Shown one piece after another: positions 10,011 through 19,285 of a DNA stretch of 38,236 nt. This DNA is from Bacteroidales bacterium. GTDB taxonomy: Bacteria; Bacteroidota; Bacteroidia; Bacteroidales; F082. The first letter of the stretch is position 1. Each line of letters begins with the position of its first letter. Location of the stretch: positions 1 to 38,236 of the forward strand of contig JAILDR010000137.1 of assembly GCA_024689285.1 (NCBI GenBank), read 5' to 3'. Below the pieces are notes generated by a model, which did not search any database, was not told where the DNA came from, and saw only the letters and a list, made by a program, of their open reading frames with translations. Position numbers and translations under genes: made by a program.

Positions 10011-11751
10011 GTTTAAGTTCCTCCTTAAGCTGGTTCAGATATTTGTTGAATTGTTCCGACTCGTATTCCGAATAGTTCATCTGGCGGCAGATGTTGATCA
10101 TACCCTTGAAATAAGTCATGCACTCCTCGAAGTTTTCAAACTTGAAGCTGCGGTCGCAAATCTCAAGCATCAAGTCGAGCATGAACTTTTGGCGTTCCAA
10201 AGATGAGCAACCGTCGATATTATCGAAAGCGTCTTGCTGGAGTATGACATAGTCGATAAGTTCCGACTTCCAATACTGCTCATGATAAGACATCGGCACG
10301 CCGTCGTCGCCCAAGATGTTGATTTGCTCGTAGGCATCTTTACCTTTTCTAATAATATATTTCGTCTTGGTGACTTTATCGACCCAACCTTTTTCAATCT
10401 TCTCATCCAAATACGCGATAATCTCAGGATATTCAAGGTATTTCGAATAGGAGTCGACGGGATCGACGGCAGGATAACGTTTCTTGTCGGCACGGTTCTG
10501 CGAAAGGCCATAGAAACAGCGAGCGGCTTTCTTGGTGCTCTCGGTGACGGGTTCCTTCAAATTACCACCAGCAGGCGAAACCGTTCCGATGAAGGTGATG
10601 GAACCCGACCGACCGTTGTTGAGTTTCACATAACCCGCCCGCGCGTAGAAATTAGAAATAATAGCTGAGAGGTCCATGGGGAAGCCATCCTGACCAGGCA
10701 GCTCCTCCAAACGGTTACTCATCTCACGCAAGGCCTGTGCCCAACGCGAAGTGGAGTCAGCCAGCAGCAAGACCTTCATGCCCATAGCGCGGTAGTATTC
10801 ACCAAGGGTCATTGCCGTATAAACCGAAGCCTCACGGGCGGCCACCGGCATATTGGATGTATTGCAGATAATGATGGTACGCTCCATCAGGCTGCGTCCC
10901 GTGTGCTTGTCCTTCAGTTCGGGGAACTCGGTGAAGATTTCCACCACCTCGTTGGCACGCTCGCCGCAGGCCGCCATAATGATGATGTCGGCATCAGCCT
11001 GCTCAGCAAGGGCATGTTGCAGCACGGTCTTGCCGCAGCCGAAGGGTCCCGGAATGAATCCTGTGCCACCTTCCGCGATAGGATTCAAAGTGTCTATAGT
11101 ACGCACGCCTGTCTCCATCACTTTGAAAGGACGCGGTTTTTCCACGAATCCGCCCACGGCCACCTTCACGGGCCATTTCTGCGTCATCGTCACCTTCACG
11201 TCTTCGCCTTCCGCGTTGGTCAGCGTGGCGATGGTGTCGGTAATTTTGTATTGTCCGGCTTTGGCCACCGACTTTACGGTATAAGTACCCTTAAAGTTGA
11301 ACGGCACCATGATTTTGTGGGACAGCCAGCCTTCCTTGACTTCACCTAACCAATCGGCAGCCACCACTTGGTCGCCTTCTTTAGCAATAGGCGTAAAGTC
11401 CCAAAGTTTCTTCTCGTCCAAGGCCTTGGTGTATTCACCTCTTTTCAGAAACACCCCTTCCATAGTGGCGAGGTTGTTCTGCAGACCGTCGAAGTTGCTC
11501 GAAAGCAGACCAGGTCCCAAGGTCACCTCAAGCATGTAGCCTTTGAATTCAACCGGGTCACCTATCTGAAGTCCACGGGTGCTCTCAAACACCTGAACCG
11601 AGGCTTTGTTCCCGTTCACCTTGATGACTTCTGCCATCAGCTTGACACCTTGCAAGTCGATGAAACAGATTTCATTCTGCGCCACAGGCCCGTTCACCTC
11701 GACGGTGACCAAGTTGGAAATGATTCCTGTAACTTTTCCTGTTGTATTCAT
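10003..11751 (-). CDS. ntpA: V/A-type ATPase subunit A (catalytic)
   Basis: Subunit A carries the ATP-hydrolysing sites. The 582-residue product has Walker A GPFGCGKT at 235-242, the catalytic Glu264 in ACGERANEV, and the region LLADSTSRWAQALREMSNRL typical of A subunits. The 'non-homologous region' insertion between the N-terminal barrel and the P-loop (about 115-200) distinguishes it from F1 beta. The P-loop has Cys239 where many V-type enzymes have Ser or Ala. Length is normal. The start MNTTGKVTGIISNLVTVEV matches the family. A 61-base spacer holding part of a short repeat separates it from the DUF2764 gene upstream. Confidence 0.95.
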   Translation of the reverse strand: MNTTGKVTGIISNLVTVEVNGPVAQNEICFIDLQGVKLMAEVIKVNGNKASVQVFESTRGLQIGDPVEFKGYMLEVTLGPGLLSSNFDGLQNNLATMEGVFLKRGEYTKALDEKKLWDFTPIAKEGDQVVAADWLGEVKEGWLSHKIMVPFNFKGTYTVKSVAKAGQYKITDTIATLTNAEGEDVKVTMTQKWPVKVAVGGFVEKPRPFKVMETGVRTIDTLNPIAEGGTGFIPGPFGCGKTVLQHALAEQADADIIIMAACGERANEVVEIFTEFPELKDKHTGRSLMERTIIICNTSNMPVAAREASVYTAMTLGEYYRAMGMKVLLLADSTSRWAQALREMSNRLEELPGQDGFPMDLSAIISNFYARAGYVKLNNGRSGSITFIGTVSPAGGNLKEPVTESTKKAARCFYGLSQNRADKKRYPAVDPVDSYSKYLEYPEIIAYLDEKIEKGWVDKVTKTKYIIRKGKDAYEQINILGDDGVPMSYHEQYWKSELIDYVILQQDAFDNIDGCSSLERQKFMLDLMLEICDRSFKFENFEECMTYFKGMINICRQMNYSEYESEQFNKYLNQLKEELKHE

Positions 11752-11796
11752 AATTTATGATTCAATATTCAAGATTTAATATTCAAAGATTCTGTC

Positions 11797-11870
11797 GGTG
11801 CCTTCGACGGCCTCAGGTGCCCTCCTCAACCTTTTCAGGGGCAGAGTTCCCTGAGATTGTCGAAGAGGCA
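11797..11870. repeat. Pair of inverted TTCGAC...CTCAGG short repeats at the 3' end of the DUF2764 gene
   Basis: Copy one (11797-11822) reads GCCTTCGACGGCCTCAGG at its core. Copy two (11845-11870) is its diverged inverse, with core CCCTGAGATTGTCGAAG. Together they form an inverted repeat with an arm of about 20 bases and a loop of about 25. They encode the last residues of the DUF2764 protein, and the TGA stop (11813-11815) lies within copy one. A third copy lies at the start of atpD (14610-14628). I recall similar CTTCGAC/CTCAGG short repeats from many Bacteroidota genomes; that comparison is from memory. Confidence 0.5.
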
Positions 11871-12451
11871 TTCACTCCTTCAAAAGTACCACGGACTTCC
11901 TTCACCAACTTGCGGAACATTTCTTCACCCTTGGCAGCGTCAAGTTCGGCCCAGCGCTGGACGGTTTTGGCTTTCACCATAAAGGCAAGAATGGCGTTCA
12001 TGTTGAAATAGTCCATTCGGGCGATATCGGAAGCTTTTTCCCACTTCAGTTCGTCCATCTTCTGCTCACGCTTCACAAAGTCAGCGTCGGCAAGAATTTC
12101 CTCTATCTGCTTGCCTTCCTCAAAGTCGGCCTCGGGCAGCTCCACTACATAGTCCTCCCCTTTCTTGCCGAGACGTTTGGCCAGATAGTTCACTTTCATG
12201 TTGCGCAGTCGACCGTCAAAGTCGAAATACTCGCGAATGAAATGGTTGTTCGAAGCGGCGGCCTTCGTGTAGAACTCTGCACCAAGTGTGTCTTCATCGA
12301 AACCCTCTTCCAAGAGTGCAACCAACTGTTGGTCCCTCTCAGAGAGCAATTCCATGATAGACTCCTTCAAGGCGGCATAGTCGAAGCCCGTGTTCTCGAA
12401 GCCCGAGGTCAGTTCAGGCAAGCCAGCCACGATATAGACGTAGTTATCCAT
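11813..12451 (-). CDS. DUF2764 protein of the V/A-type ATPase operon (probable subunit C/d equivalent)
   Basis: The 212-residue product starts MDNYVYIVAGLPEL and is acidic and mostly helical. The central stretch DFDGRLRNMKVNYLAKRLGKK and the later MDYFNMNAILAFMVK resemble DUF2764 proteins. Those sit at exactly this place, between E and A, in chlamydial, spirochaetal and Bacteroidota V-type operons. The operon has no separate C subunit, so this protein is the likely rotor-ring socket (C/d). This is an inference from position and helical content, not from a catalytic motif. Its start overlaps the subunit E stop by one base (TGATG). The last 20 or so residues (SSTISGNSAPEKVEEGT) come from the short-repeat pair and look added. 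Confidence 0.75.
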   Translation of the reverse strand: MDNYVYIVAGLPELTSGFENTGFDYAALKESIMELLSERDQQLVALLEEGFDEDTLGAEFYTKAAASNNHFIREYFDFDGRLRNMKVNYLAKRLGKKGEDYVVELPEADFEEGKQIEEILADADFVKREQKMDELKWEKASDIARMDYFNMNAILAFMVKAKTVQRWAELDAAKGEEMFRKLVKEVRGTFEGVNASSTISGNSAPEKVEEGT

Positions 12452-13062
12452 CAGCCGAAAAGGATTTTCTTGGTGGCGGGACGCAGGTAGTTGGCGATGA
12501 GTTGGGTGAACTCGTCGTCGGTGAACTGCAGCATGTAGCCGCCTCCCTTAGGCGAAATCTTGAAGCCTCCGTTCACCTTCTTGGAATAGTCCACCTTGAC
12601 TTCGCCCTTGAATTGGTTGGCAATCTCGTTCTTCACGAAAGGCTCCAACTCTTTCTTCAGCGATTCAGGCAGGATGAGACTAAGGTCGACGGGAGCGGCG
12701 TTCTGCGGATTGAAAGCTTTCACCACACTGGTAATCAAATCTTTGACAAAAGCAACATTATTCATATTGGTTTTCACACCTTCGGCAGCGGCTTTCGTCA
12801 CCACCATTTTCTCAATTTCCTGTTTCGTCACAGCGATGCTCTGCGTCGCGGCCATTTTCACGTCAGCGGTAACCTTGGTCTTCAGTTCTTCCGCTTCCTT
12901 GTTGGCTTGGGCGACAATGCGCGCAGCCTCCGACTTGGCTTGGGCGATGATGCCGTCAGCCTCAATCTTTGCCTTCTGCAGCAGTTCCTCGCCGTCTTGT
13001 TTTCCCTTCGACAGCCCCTCATTATAGAGTCTGTCGGTCAATTCTTGCAGCTTGTTTTGCAT
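12451..13062 (-). CDS. ntpE: V/A-type ATPase subunit E (peripheral stalk)
   Basis: The 203-residue product forms the peripheral stalk that holds the catalytic head still. It has a long N-terminal helix rich in Ala, Glu and Lys (about 1-95, with EELLQKAKIEADGIIAQAK) and a globular C-terminal domain. The latter ends in a DDEFTQLIANYLRPATKKILFG segment typical of this operon's E subunit. It is the first gene of the operon. No distinct G/H-type partner helix gene was found, so E may work with an unlinked partner or alone. Confidence 0.85.
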   Translation of the reverse strand: MQNKLQELTDRLYNEGLSKGKQDGEELLQKAKIEADGIIAQAKSEAARIVAQANKEAEELKTKVTADVKMAATQSIAVTKQEIEKMVVTKAAAEGVKTNMNNVAFVKDLITSVVKAFNPQNAAPVDLSLILPESLKKELEPFVKNEIANQFKGEVKVDYSKKVNGGFKISPKGGGYMLQFTDDEFTQLIANYLRPATKKILFG

Positions 13063-13136
13063 AGAGTTATATTTATGTATTGTTTCCTAAATCAAGTCTT
13101 GCGTCCCAAACCCGACAAAACATAGGGTTGGGCGTG

Positions 13137-13144
13137 CAAAATTA
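13137..13144 (-). promoter_or_regulatory. -7 promoter element of the V-ATPase operon
   Basis: Read on the minus strand, TAATTTTG matches TAnnTTTG and is followed by a 5' leader of about 65-70 bases before the subunit E ATG. No well-placed TTG box 19-21 bases upstream was seen, so the assignment rests on the -7 element alone. Confidence 0.45.
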
Positions 13145-13215
13145 GGAAATCTCCAACACAAAACGAAGAAATTTCAGAAATATTATAGAAAAACCCTCTG
13201 CTCAGAGCCTTTTTA

Positions 13216-14340
13216 TTAGAGCCTTTTTATATAGGTACGCGCGCGTTTAGTCAAGTCGTGCTCCAAATAGCGCCACAGGTTTTGGACGCTGGAATTGTCC
13301 TCCAGTTCGCGAGTCGATTCGATGTACTTGATGCCGTTTTTCGTGATGCCTTGTGCAAACTTGTCGAAAATCATGGCGTTGACGCCTTTGTTCTTGTATT
13401 TCTCGTCGATGGCGATGAGCAGCAAGTCGATGGTGTCGTTCTCGCGCAAGGCCTTCTTCAGATACATCCACCCGAAGGGAAACAGCGACCCCTTGGCTTT
13501 CTGCATGGCCTTCGCCAGCGACGGCAGCGCCACACCGAAACCTATCACCTTATCGTCAGAGTCGAGGATAACAGAAGCATAGTCGACATTAAGGTTGACA
13601 ACGAACTGTTTCTTCAGGTCCTCACATTGTCCGGGCGAGAGTTCAGAAAATCCATGCAGCTGCGAGTAAGCCTTATTCATACACTGGAACACGCCATCGA
13701 GATAAGGCTCCAGCTCGGCACGACTGTGGAAGACGGCCTGCCGCAGGCTACTTTTGACTGACACCAACTCGGCCATGCGGGCATAGCGATCGGGAATGAA
13801 CTCCGGCACCTTGATGAGATACTCCACAAAGTCGGCATCTTTCACATAGCCCAAGTCCTTCAGATGCGCCTCATAATACGGCGCATTGTATTTTCCGTAA
13901 GCCGTGGGCAACTTGTCGAAACCTTCCACCAGCACACCAGCAGCGTCGAACTCAAGGAAACCCATCGGACCGTTAATGGCCTTCAGTCCCTTCTTGCGTG
14001 CATAATCCTCGATGGTCTTCATCAACGCAGCCGACACCGCCCTGTCGTCGATGAAGTCAATCCAGCCGAAGCGGCACACTTTCTCACCCCGTCGCTCATT
14101 GTACTGGTTGTTGACAATGCCGGCCACGCGGCCCACCACCTCACCCCGCTCGTCGTAAGCAAGCCAATATTTGGCCTCGCACACCTCAAAGGCATGGTTC
14201 TTGGAGGGTGTCAGCGTGTCACGGTCCATCTTCTCAATTTGTGGCACATAATACGGGTTGTCCTTATAAAACGCGTTGGGGAAATGCACGAAAGCTTTCA
14301 GTTCCTTCTTCGTGGTGACTTCTTTGACAGTGACGTTCAT
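13216..14340 (-). CDS. GNAT-like N-acetyltransferase family protein of unknown substrate
   Basis: The 374-residue soluble protein starts at an ATG at 14340 (MNVTVKEVTTKKELKAFV). The open frame extends to 14385, but those codons cross the probable promoter. The N-terminal part (about 1-180) contains PYYVPQIEKMDRDTLTP, EAKYWLAYDERGEVVGRVAGIVN and INGPMGFLEFDAAGVLVEGF. The C-terminal part has VDYASVILDSDDKVIGFGVALP and IDEKYKNKGVNAMIFDKFAQ, which looks like the acetyl-CoA-binding strand-loop-helix of GNAT enzymes. It belongs to a family common in Bacteroidota with no known substrate. It stands alone between the two ATPase operons, on the V-type strand, with a weak CTCTGAGCAGAG hairpin and T5 run after its stop. 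No link to ATPase function is evident. Confidence 0.7.
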   Translation of the reverse strand: MNVTVKEVTTKKELKAFVHFPNAFYKDNPYYVPQIEKMDRDTLTPSKNHAFEVCEAKYWLAYDERGEVVGRVAGIVNNQYNERRGEKVCRFGWIDFIDDRAVSAALMKTIEDYARKKGLKAINGPMGFLEFDAAGVLVEGFDKLPTAYGKYNAPYYEAHLKDLGYVKDADFVEYLIKVPEFIPDRYARMAELVSVKSSLRQAVFHSRAELEPYLDGVFQCMNKAYSQLHGFSELSPGQCEDLKKQFVVNLNVDYASVILDSDDKVIGFGVALPSLAKAMQKAKGSLFPFGWMYLKKALRENDTIDLLLIAIDEKYKNKGVNAMIFDKFAQGITKNGIKYIESTRELEDNSSVQNLWRYLEHDLTKRARTYIKRL

Positions 14341-14367
14341 AGTCGATAGTTTTCGTATTTTAGTCAG

Positions 14368-14391
14368 CAAAAATAAATTGTGCACACAATT
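14368..14391 (-). promoter_or_regulatory. Promoter and operator-like palindrome upstream of the acetyltransferase gene
   Basis: On the minus strand TATTTTTG (14375-14368) fits the TAnnTTTG -7 consensus. Directly upstream, 14376-14391 is a perfect inverted repeat, AATTGTG-CA-CACAATT, lying in the spacer where RNA polymerase would sit. This is a classic position for a dimeric repressor site, but no regulator gene is in the window. Confidence 0.4.
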
Positions 14392-14463
14392 CTCCCAATA
14401 TTTTTCATCGTAACGTACTTATTCCTCAATCAATTGCGGAGTTCTCTCCCCTTCCCCAGCTAA

Positions 14464-16128
<1,665 letters not shown>

Positions 16129-16138
16129 TTAAGGTGTT

Positions 16139-16378
16139 ATGAAGGTCGAAATCATCTCACCGAGTTCAACGCTGTATTCCGGACAAGCCGCATCGGTAAC
16201 GGTGCCGAGCAAGATGGGGCCGTTCACCCTGCTGGAACACCACGCTGCCATCGTGGCCATCCTTGAGGCCGGCAAGGTCAGCCTCACCGATGCCAACGGC
16301 AACCATCGTGAGTTTTCCATTAAGGGCGGCTTCACCGAGAACCACAACAACCTGCTAACCATCTGCGTGGAGCTATGA
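16139..16378 (+). CDS. atpC: F1Fo ATP synthase subunit epsilon (short form)
   Basis: Epsilon joins gamma to the c ring. The 79-residue product MKVEIISPSSTLYSGQAASV... contains the N-terminal beta-sandwich with the GPFTLLEHHAAIVAIL block and stops where the C-terminal helical hairpin would begin. The missing hairpin is the part that inhibits ATP hydrolysis in many bacteria, so this enzyme should lack epsilon-hairpin inhibition. Short epsilon subunits of this size are usual in Bacteroidota. The stop overlaps the next gene's ATG in ATGA. Confidence 0.93.
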   Translation: MKVEIISPSSTLYSGQAASVTVPSKMGPFTLLEHHAAIVAILEAGKVSLTDANGNHREFSIKGGFTENHNNLLTICVEL

Positions 16379-16770
16379 AAAAAGACGTGTTGACAAAATA
16401 CTTGGCTATCTTCCTGCTGGTCTGCCTCGTCCTCGACGGCATTCTGCTCTGCGGCTTTGCCAACAAGCCCTGGTGGAACAGATGGATGATTATGGGTCCC
16501 AATCTCTTCATGGTGTTGGGTGCCTTCTATTGCCACCTGATGAAGAAAAACACCGAGGTACATCCCGGCAAGCTCACCTGGCTTTATGTCTACAAAGGCA
16601 TCAAGATGGTGCTTACTGTGGCGGCCATCTTGCTGTATCTCTTCTTCGTCAAGCAAGGCGCCAAGGCTTTCATCATCATCACGGCAGCGGCCTACCTCAT
16701 CGCGTTGGTGGTCGAGACCTATGTCTACACCCATTACATCAAGAACTTGAACAAAGAAAACAAAGCATGA
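16375..16770 (+). CDS. Small four-helix membrane protein of the ATP synthase operon (AtpI-like position)
   Basis: The 131-residue product has about four hydrophobic helices (roughly 8-28, 38-54, 70-92 and 98-120) joined by basic turns, and a Lys/Asn-rich tail. It lies between epsilon and the a subunit, overlapping both by four bases (ATGA at each end), so its translation is tied to theirs. AtpI, which helps assemble c rings or import Mg2+ in other bacteria, often lies before atpB. This protein has that size and place, but no sequence motif that proves homology. A conserved Bacteroidota-specific accessory or assembly protein is the safest reading. Confidence 0.6.
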   Translation: MKKDVLTKYLAIFLLVCLVLDGILLCGFANKPWWNRWMIMGPNLFMVLGAFYCHLMKKNTEVHPGKLTWLYVYKGIKMVLTVAAILLYLFFVKQGAKAFIIITAAAYLIALVVETYVYTHYIKNLNKENKA

Positions 16771-17873
16771 GAAATGTTTTGAAATATATCATCCCTGGCC
16801 TTCTTCTTGCTTGGCTGTTGTTTGCGCCGACCCAAAGCTACGCGCAAGACTCCGAAGAGCCTGCCAAGGAGACCTTCAACGCCAAGTCGTTCATCTTCGG
16901 CCACACGGGCGACAGCTACTGCTTCCACATCACGGAGATCCACGAGCACCCCGTCTGCGTGTGGCTGCCTGTCATCGTGAAGTGCAAGGACGGTGGCAGC
17001 TGGCACTGTTTCTCGTCGAAGCACGTCTGCGAACTAAAAAGCGGCGAGACGTTTGAACACAAGGGTGCTCACTTCTACATTGCCCCAATCAGTGCCGACA
17101 AATACCCAGGCAAGCTGGTGGAGGTGAAAGCTGACGGTAGCCTCTCGCGTCCGTTCGACATCTCGTTCACCAAGAACGCTTTCGGCATCTTCCTGGTCTG
17201 CATCTTCATGTTGGCATTCTTCCTGCCCGCCGCAAAGATGTACAAGAAGAACCCGATGGCCAAGCCCACCAAGTATCAAGGGCTTGTGGAGTATCTCACC
17301 TATATGGTGTTGGACGGCATCATTTGCCCCAATATTCCCGAAAAGAAAGTGAAGAAGTTCGCACCTTATCTATTAACGGTGTTCTTCTTCATCTTCTTCG
17401 CCAACCTGTTTGGCCTCATCCCGTTCTTCCCGTTTGGCGCCAACGTGACGGGCAACCTTTCCATCACCGTTGTCCTGGCCCTGCTGACCTATTTCTTCGT
17501 GAACCTGTTTGGCAACAAGCACTATTGGAAGGACATCCTTTGGCCCGATGTGCCCATCTTCCTGAAGGCCTTCCCGCTGATGCCCATCATCGAGCTCATC
17601 TCCACCATCACCAAGCCTTTCGCCTTGATGGTGCGTCTCTTTGCCAATATCCTCGCTGGCCACATCGTCATCATGGTGCTCATGGGACTAATCTTCATCA
17701 TCAGCGGCATGTATGGTGCGGGCATGGGCGGCGTGATGAGCATTGTCAGCATCTTCATGACTATCTTCATGACGGCTCTGGAACTGCTGGTGGCCTACAT
17801 CCAAGCTTACGTATTCACCATATTGTCATCGCTGTTCATCGGCATGGCACAACACGAACCCGAACACGAATAA
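16767..17873 (+). CDS. atpB: F1Fo ATP synthase subunit a, with Cys/His-rich exported N-terminal extension
   Basis: Subunit a forms the proton half-channels. The 368-residue product, starting at the ATG at 16767, has a signal-like segment (1-26, ending SYAQ) and then about 110 residues before the first core helix at about 138. The core contains the essential arginine in MVRLFANILAGH and a final helix ending in SLFIGMAQHEPEHE. Bacteroidota a subunits commonly carry such an extension. Here it contains Cys52, 64, 73, 81 and 88 and eight His between 46 and 102, which is unusual for an exported segment and could bind metal or form disulfides. The gene overlaps the preceding stop by four bases. Confidence 0.94.
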   Translation: MRNVLKYIIPGLLLAWLLFAPTQSYAQDSEEPAKETFNAKSFIFGHTGDSYCFHITEIHEHPVCVWLPVIVKCKDGGSWHCFSSKHVCELKSGETFEHKGAHFYIAPISADKYPGKLVEVKADGSLSRPFDISFTKNAFGIFLVCIFMLAFFLPAAKMYKKNPMAKPTKYQGLVEYLTYMVLDGIICPNIPEKKVKKFAPYLLTVFFFIFFANLFGLIPFFPFGANVTGNLSITVVLALLTYFFVNLFGNKHYWKDILWPDVPIFLKAFPLMPIIELISTITKPFALMVRLFANILAGHIVIMVLMGLIFIISGMYGAGMGGVMSIVSIFMTIFMTALELLVAYIQAYVFTILSSLFIGMAQHEPEHE

Positions 17874-17916
17874 TCAATTCAACAATTCAACAATAAACAC
17901 TTAAACAATTAAAATC

Positions 17917-18162
17917 ATGTTATTATCAACTATCCTTGAAGCCGTATCGTACGTGCCCGGTCTGGCTGCCATCGCAGCCGCCGTCGCCGTCATTGGTGCC
18001 GCTATCGGCATCGGTAGAATCGGTCAATCCGCCATGGAAGCCATGGCCCGTCAGCCCGAAGCCGCTGGTCGTATCCAGTCGGGTATGATTATCGCTGGCG
18101 CTCTCGTCGAAGGTGCAACGCTGTTCGCCATCGTCGTGTGCGTCTTGGCCGTTCTCGGCTAA
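17917..18162 (+). CDS. atpE: F1Fo ATP synthase subunit c (proton-type rotor ring)
   Basis: The 81-residue two-helix hairpin has the polar loop ARQPEA (44-49) and the ion-binding Glu65 in ALVEGATLF. At the Na+-ligand positions of Ilyobacter tartaricus c (Gln32, Ser66), this protein has Ile32 and Gly66, so the Na+ site is absent and proton coupling is expected. A 43-base AT-rich, almost G-free leader precedes the ATG, which should favour strong translation of this high-copy subunit. A perfect palindrome follows the gene. Confidence 0.96.
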   Translation: MLLSTILEAVSYVPGLAAIAAAVAVIGAAIGIGRIGQSAMEAMARQPEAAGRIQSGMIIAGALVEGATLFAIVVCVLAVLG

Positions 18163-18173
18163 TTTCAAAACCC

Positions 18174-18203
18174 GCAAGGAGCTTGGCGCGCCAAGCTCCT
18201 TGC
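18174..18203. promoter_or_regulatory. Perfect 30-base palindrome between atpE and atpF
   Basis: The 30 bases starting GCAAGGAGCTTGG and ending CCAAGCTCCTTGC are fully self-complementary, giving a 13-bp stem with a CGCG centre in mRNA. It begins 11 bases after the atpE stop and lies 24 bases before the atpF ATG. The following ATTAACCTTTTAAA is only mildly T-rich. It could be a leaky attenuator or a 3' barrier to exonucleases that raises c-subunit output over downstream subunits. A protein-binding site on DNA is an alternative. Confidence 0.7.
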
Positions 18204-18227
18204 ATTAACCTTTTAAACCCCAAAACA

Positions 18228-18728
18228 ATGGATCTATTTCTTCCCGAAAGTGGATTAGTGATATGGATGCTCATCGCCTTTGCCATCGTGTTTGTCATTC
18301 TGGCAAAGGTGGGTTGGCCGATGATTATGGGTGCCGTGGAGCAACGCAACACTCACATCGCCGACTCGCTTCTGGCTGCCGAAGAAGCCAACAACGCCCT
18401 TGCCGGCATTGAACAGAAACGGCAGGAGACCATAGCAGCAGCACAGGCTGAGCAAATCAAAATCATGAAGGAGAGCCAGGACCTGAAGACCCAGCTCATC
18501 GAAGAGGCGAAGACACAAGCCAGGCAAGAGGCCGAGAAGATTGTGGCCGAAGCCAGGCTGAAGATTGAGAAGGAACAAGCTGAGGCCATGACCAAAATAA
18601 AGAACGAGGTCATCGTCCTCTCCGTCGATATTGCAGAGAAACTTCTGCAACGCGAACTGAGCAACAAACAGTCGCAAGGTGACTACATCGAGCAGCTGCT
18701 CAAAAACAACAAACAGATACAGGCATAA
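18228..18728 (+). CDS. atpF: F1Fo ATP synthase subunit b (peripheral stalk)
   Basis: The 166-residue product has one N-terminal membrane helix (about 9-27, SGLVIWMLIAFAIVFVILAKVGW). The rest is a long charged helix rich in Ala, Glu, Gln and Lys, ending near LLQRELSNKQSQGDYIEQLLKN, as in b subunits. The frame is open back to 18138 but that part crosses the palindrome; the ATG at 18228 follows it and gives the expected MDLFLPESGLVIWM start. It lies four bases before atpH. Confidence 0.94.
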   Translation: MDLFLPESGLVIWMLIAFAIVFVILAKVGWPMIMGAVEQRNTHIADSLLAAEEANNALAGIEQKRQETIAAAQAEQIKIMKESQDLKTQLIEEAKTQARQEAEKIVAEARLKIEKEQAEAMTKIKNEVIVLSVDIAEKLLQRELSNKQSQGDYIEQLLKNNKQIQA

Positions 18729-18731
18729 GCT

Positions 18732-19268
18732 ATGGACAACGGAAAGATTTCTGTGAGATATGCACGGGCCCTGTTCCAACTTGCACAAGAACAAGGCTGC
18801 GAGGAAGCCATCTACGACGGTCTGATGCGCCTGTCGCACAATTACCTCCTCGCCATCTCCCAGTTCAATGAGGTGCTGAGCGACCCTATTGTCGCTAAAA
18901 ACGAGAAGGTGAAGCTGTTGGAAATGGCCGTCGGCGAACCCATGCACGTCATCCTCAAGCAGTTCATCGCTTTCGTAGTGGAACAGCATCGCGAGAGCAG
19001 GATGTTTCTTATCGCCATGAAATACATGGAGATGTACCGCAAGAAGCATAACATACTGAACACTCAACTTACCACCGCCACCGAACTGCCAGAGGCAACG
19101 CTCGACAAAATCAAGGCCTACGTGGAACAGACCTTCAACGTGGAAGCCGAGATGGAAATCAAAATCGACCCCGCTCTTATTGGTGGCTTCGTCCTCGACA
19201 TCGAGAATACCCGCATGGATGCCAGTGTAGCTGGCCAGCTTAATGCACTGAAAAACAAGTTGAAATAA
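18732..19268 (+). CDS. atpH: F1Fo ATP synthase subunit delta (OSCP)
   Basis: Delta caps the F1 head and ties it to the b stalk. The 178-residue product starts [22 protein letters not shown], the typical N-terminal helical domain. It has the C-terminal signature [31 protein letters not shown], matching 'DPSLIGGFVLRIGDKVIDGSV' of the family. Length is normal. It is 17 bases before atpA. Confidence 0.94.
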   Translation: MDNGKISVRYARALFQLAQEQGCEEAIYDGLMRLSHNYLLAISQFNEVLSDPIVAKNEKVKLLEMAVGEPMHVILKQFIAFVVEQHRESRMFLIAMKYMEMYRKKHNILNTQLTTATELPEATLDKIKAYVEQTFNVEAEMEIKIDPALIGGFVLDIENTRMDASVAGQLNALKNKLK

Positions 19269-19285
19269 ATAAAAACACTACATAT

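Noticed and set aside
10853..11349. Two overlapping plus-strand ORFs of 143 and 148 codons opposite ntpA
   Set aside because: Both are antisense to the conserved P-loop region and show no protein-like composition of their own.
13004..13021. CCCTTCGACAGCCCCTCA in the subunit E gene as a fourth copy of the short repeat
   Set aside because: It lacks the CTCAGG half and lies in an ordinary coding stretch (NEGLSKGKQ), so chance similarity is likely.
13203..13230. Near-exact 14-base duplication (AGAGCCTTTTTATT) at the end of the acetyltransferase gene
   Set aside because: Only two copies, in a T-rich gene end; simple slippage is enough, and the stop codon does not depend on anything conserved.
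16473..16766. N-terminal extension of atpB running through the upstream membrane-protein gene
   Set aside because: That frame is the shadow of the overlapping gene; the ATG at 16767 starts a signal peptide and overlaps the upstream stop in the usual ATGA manner.
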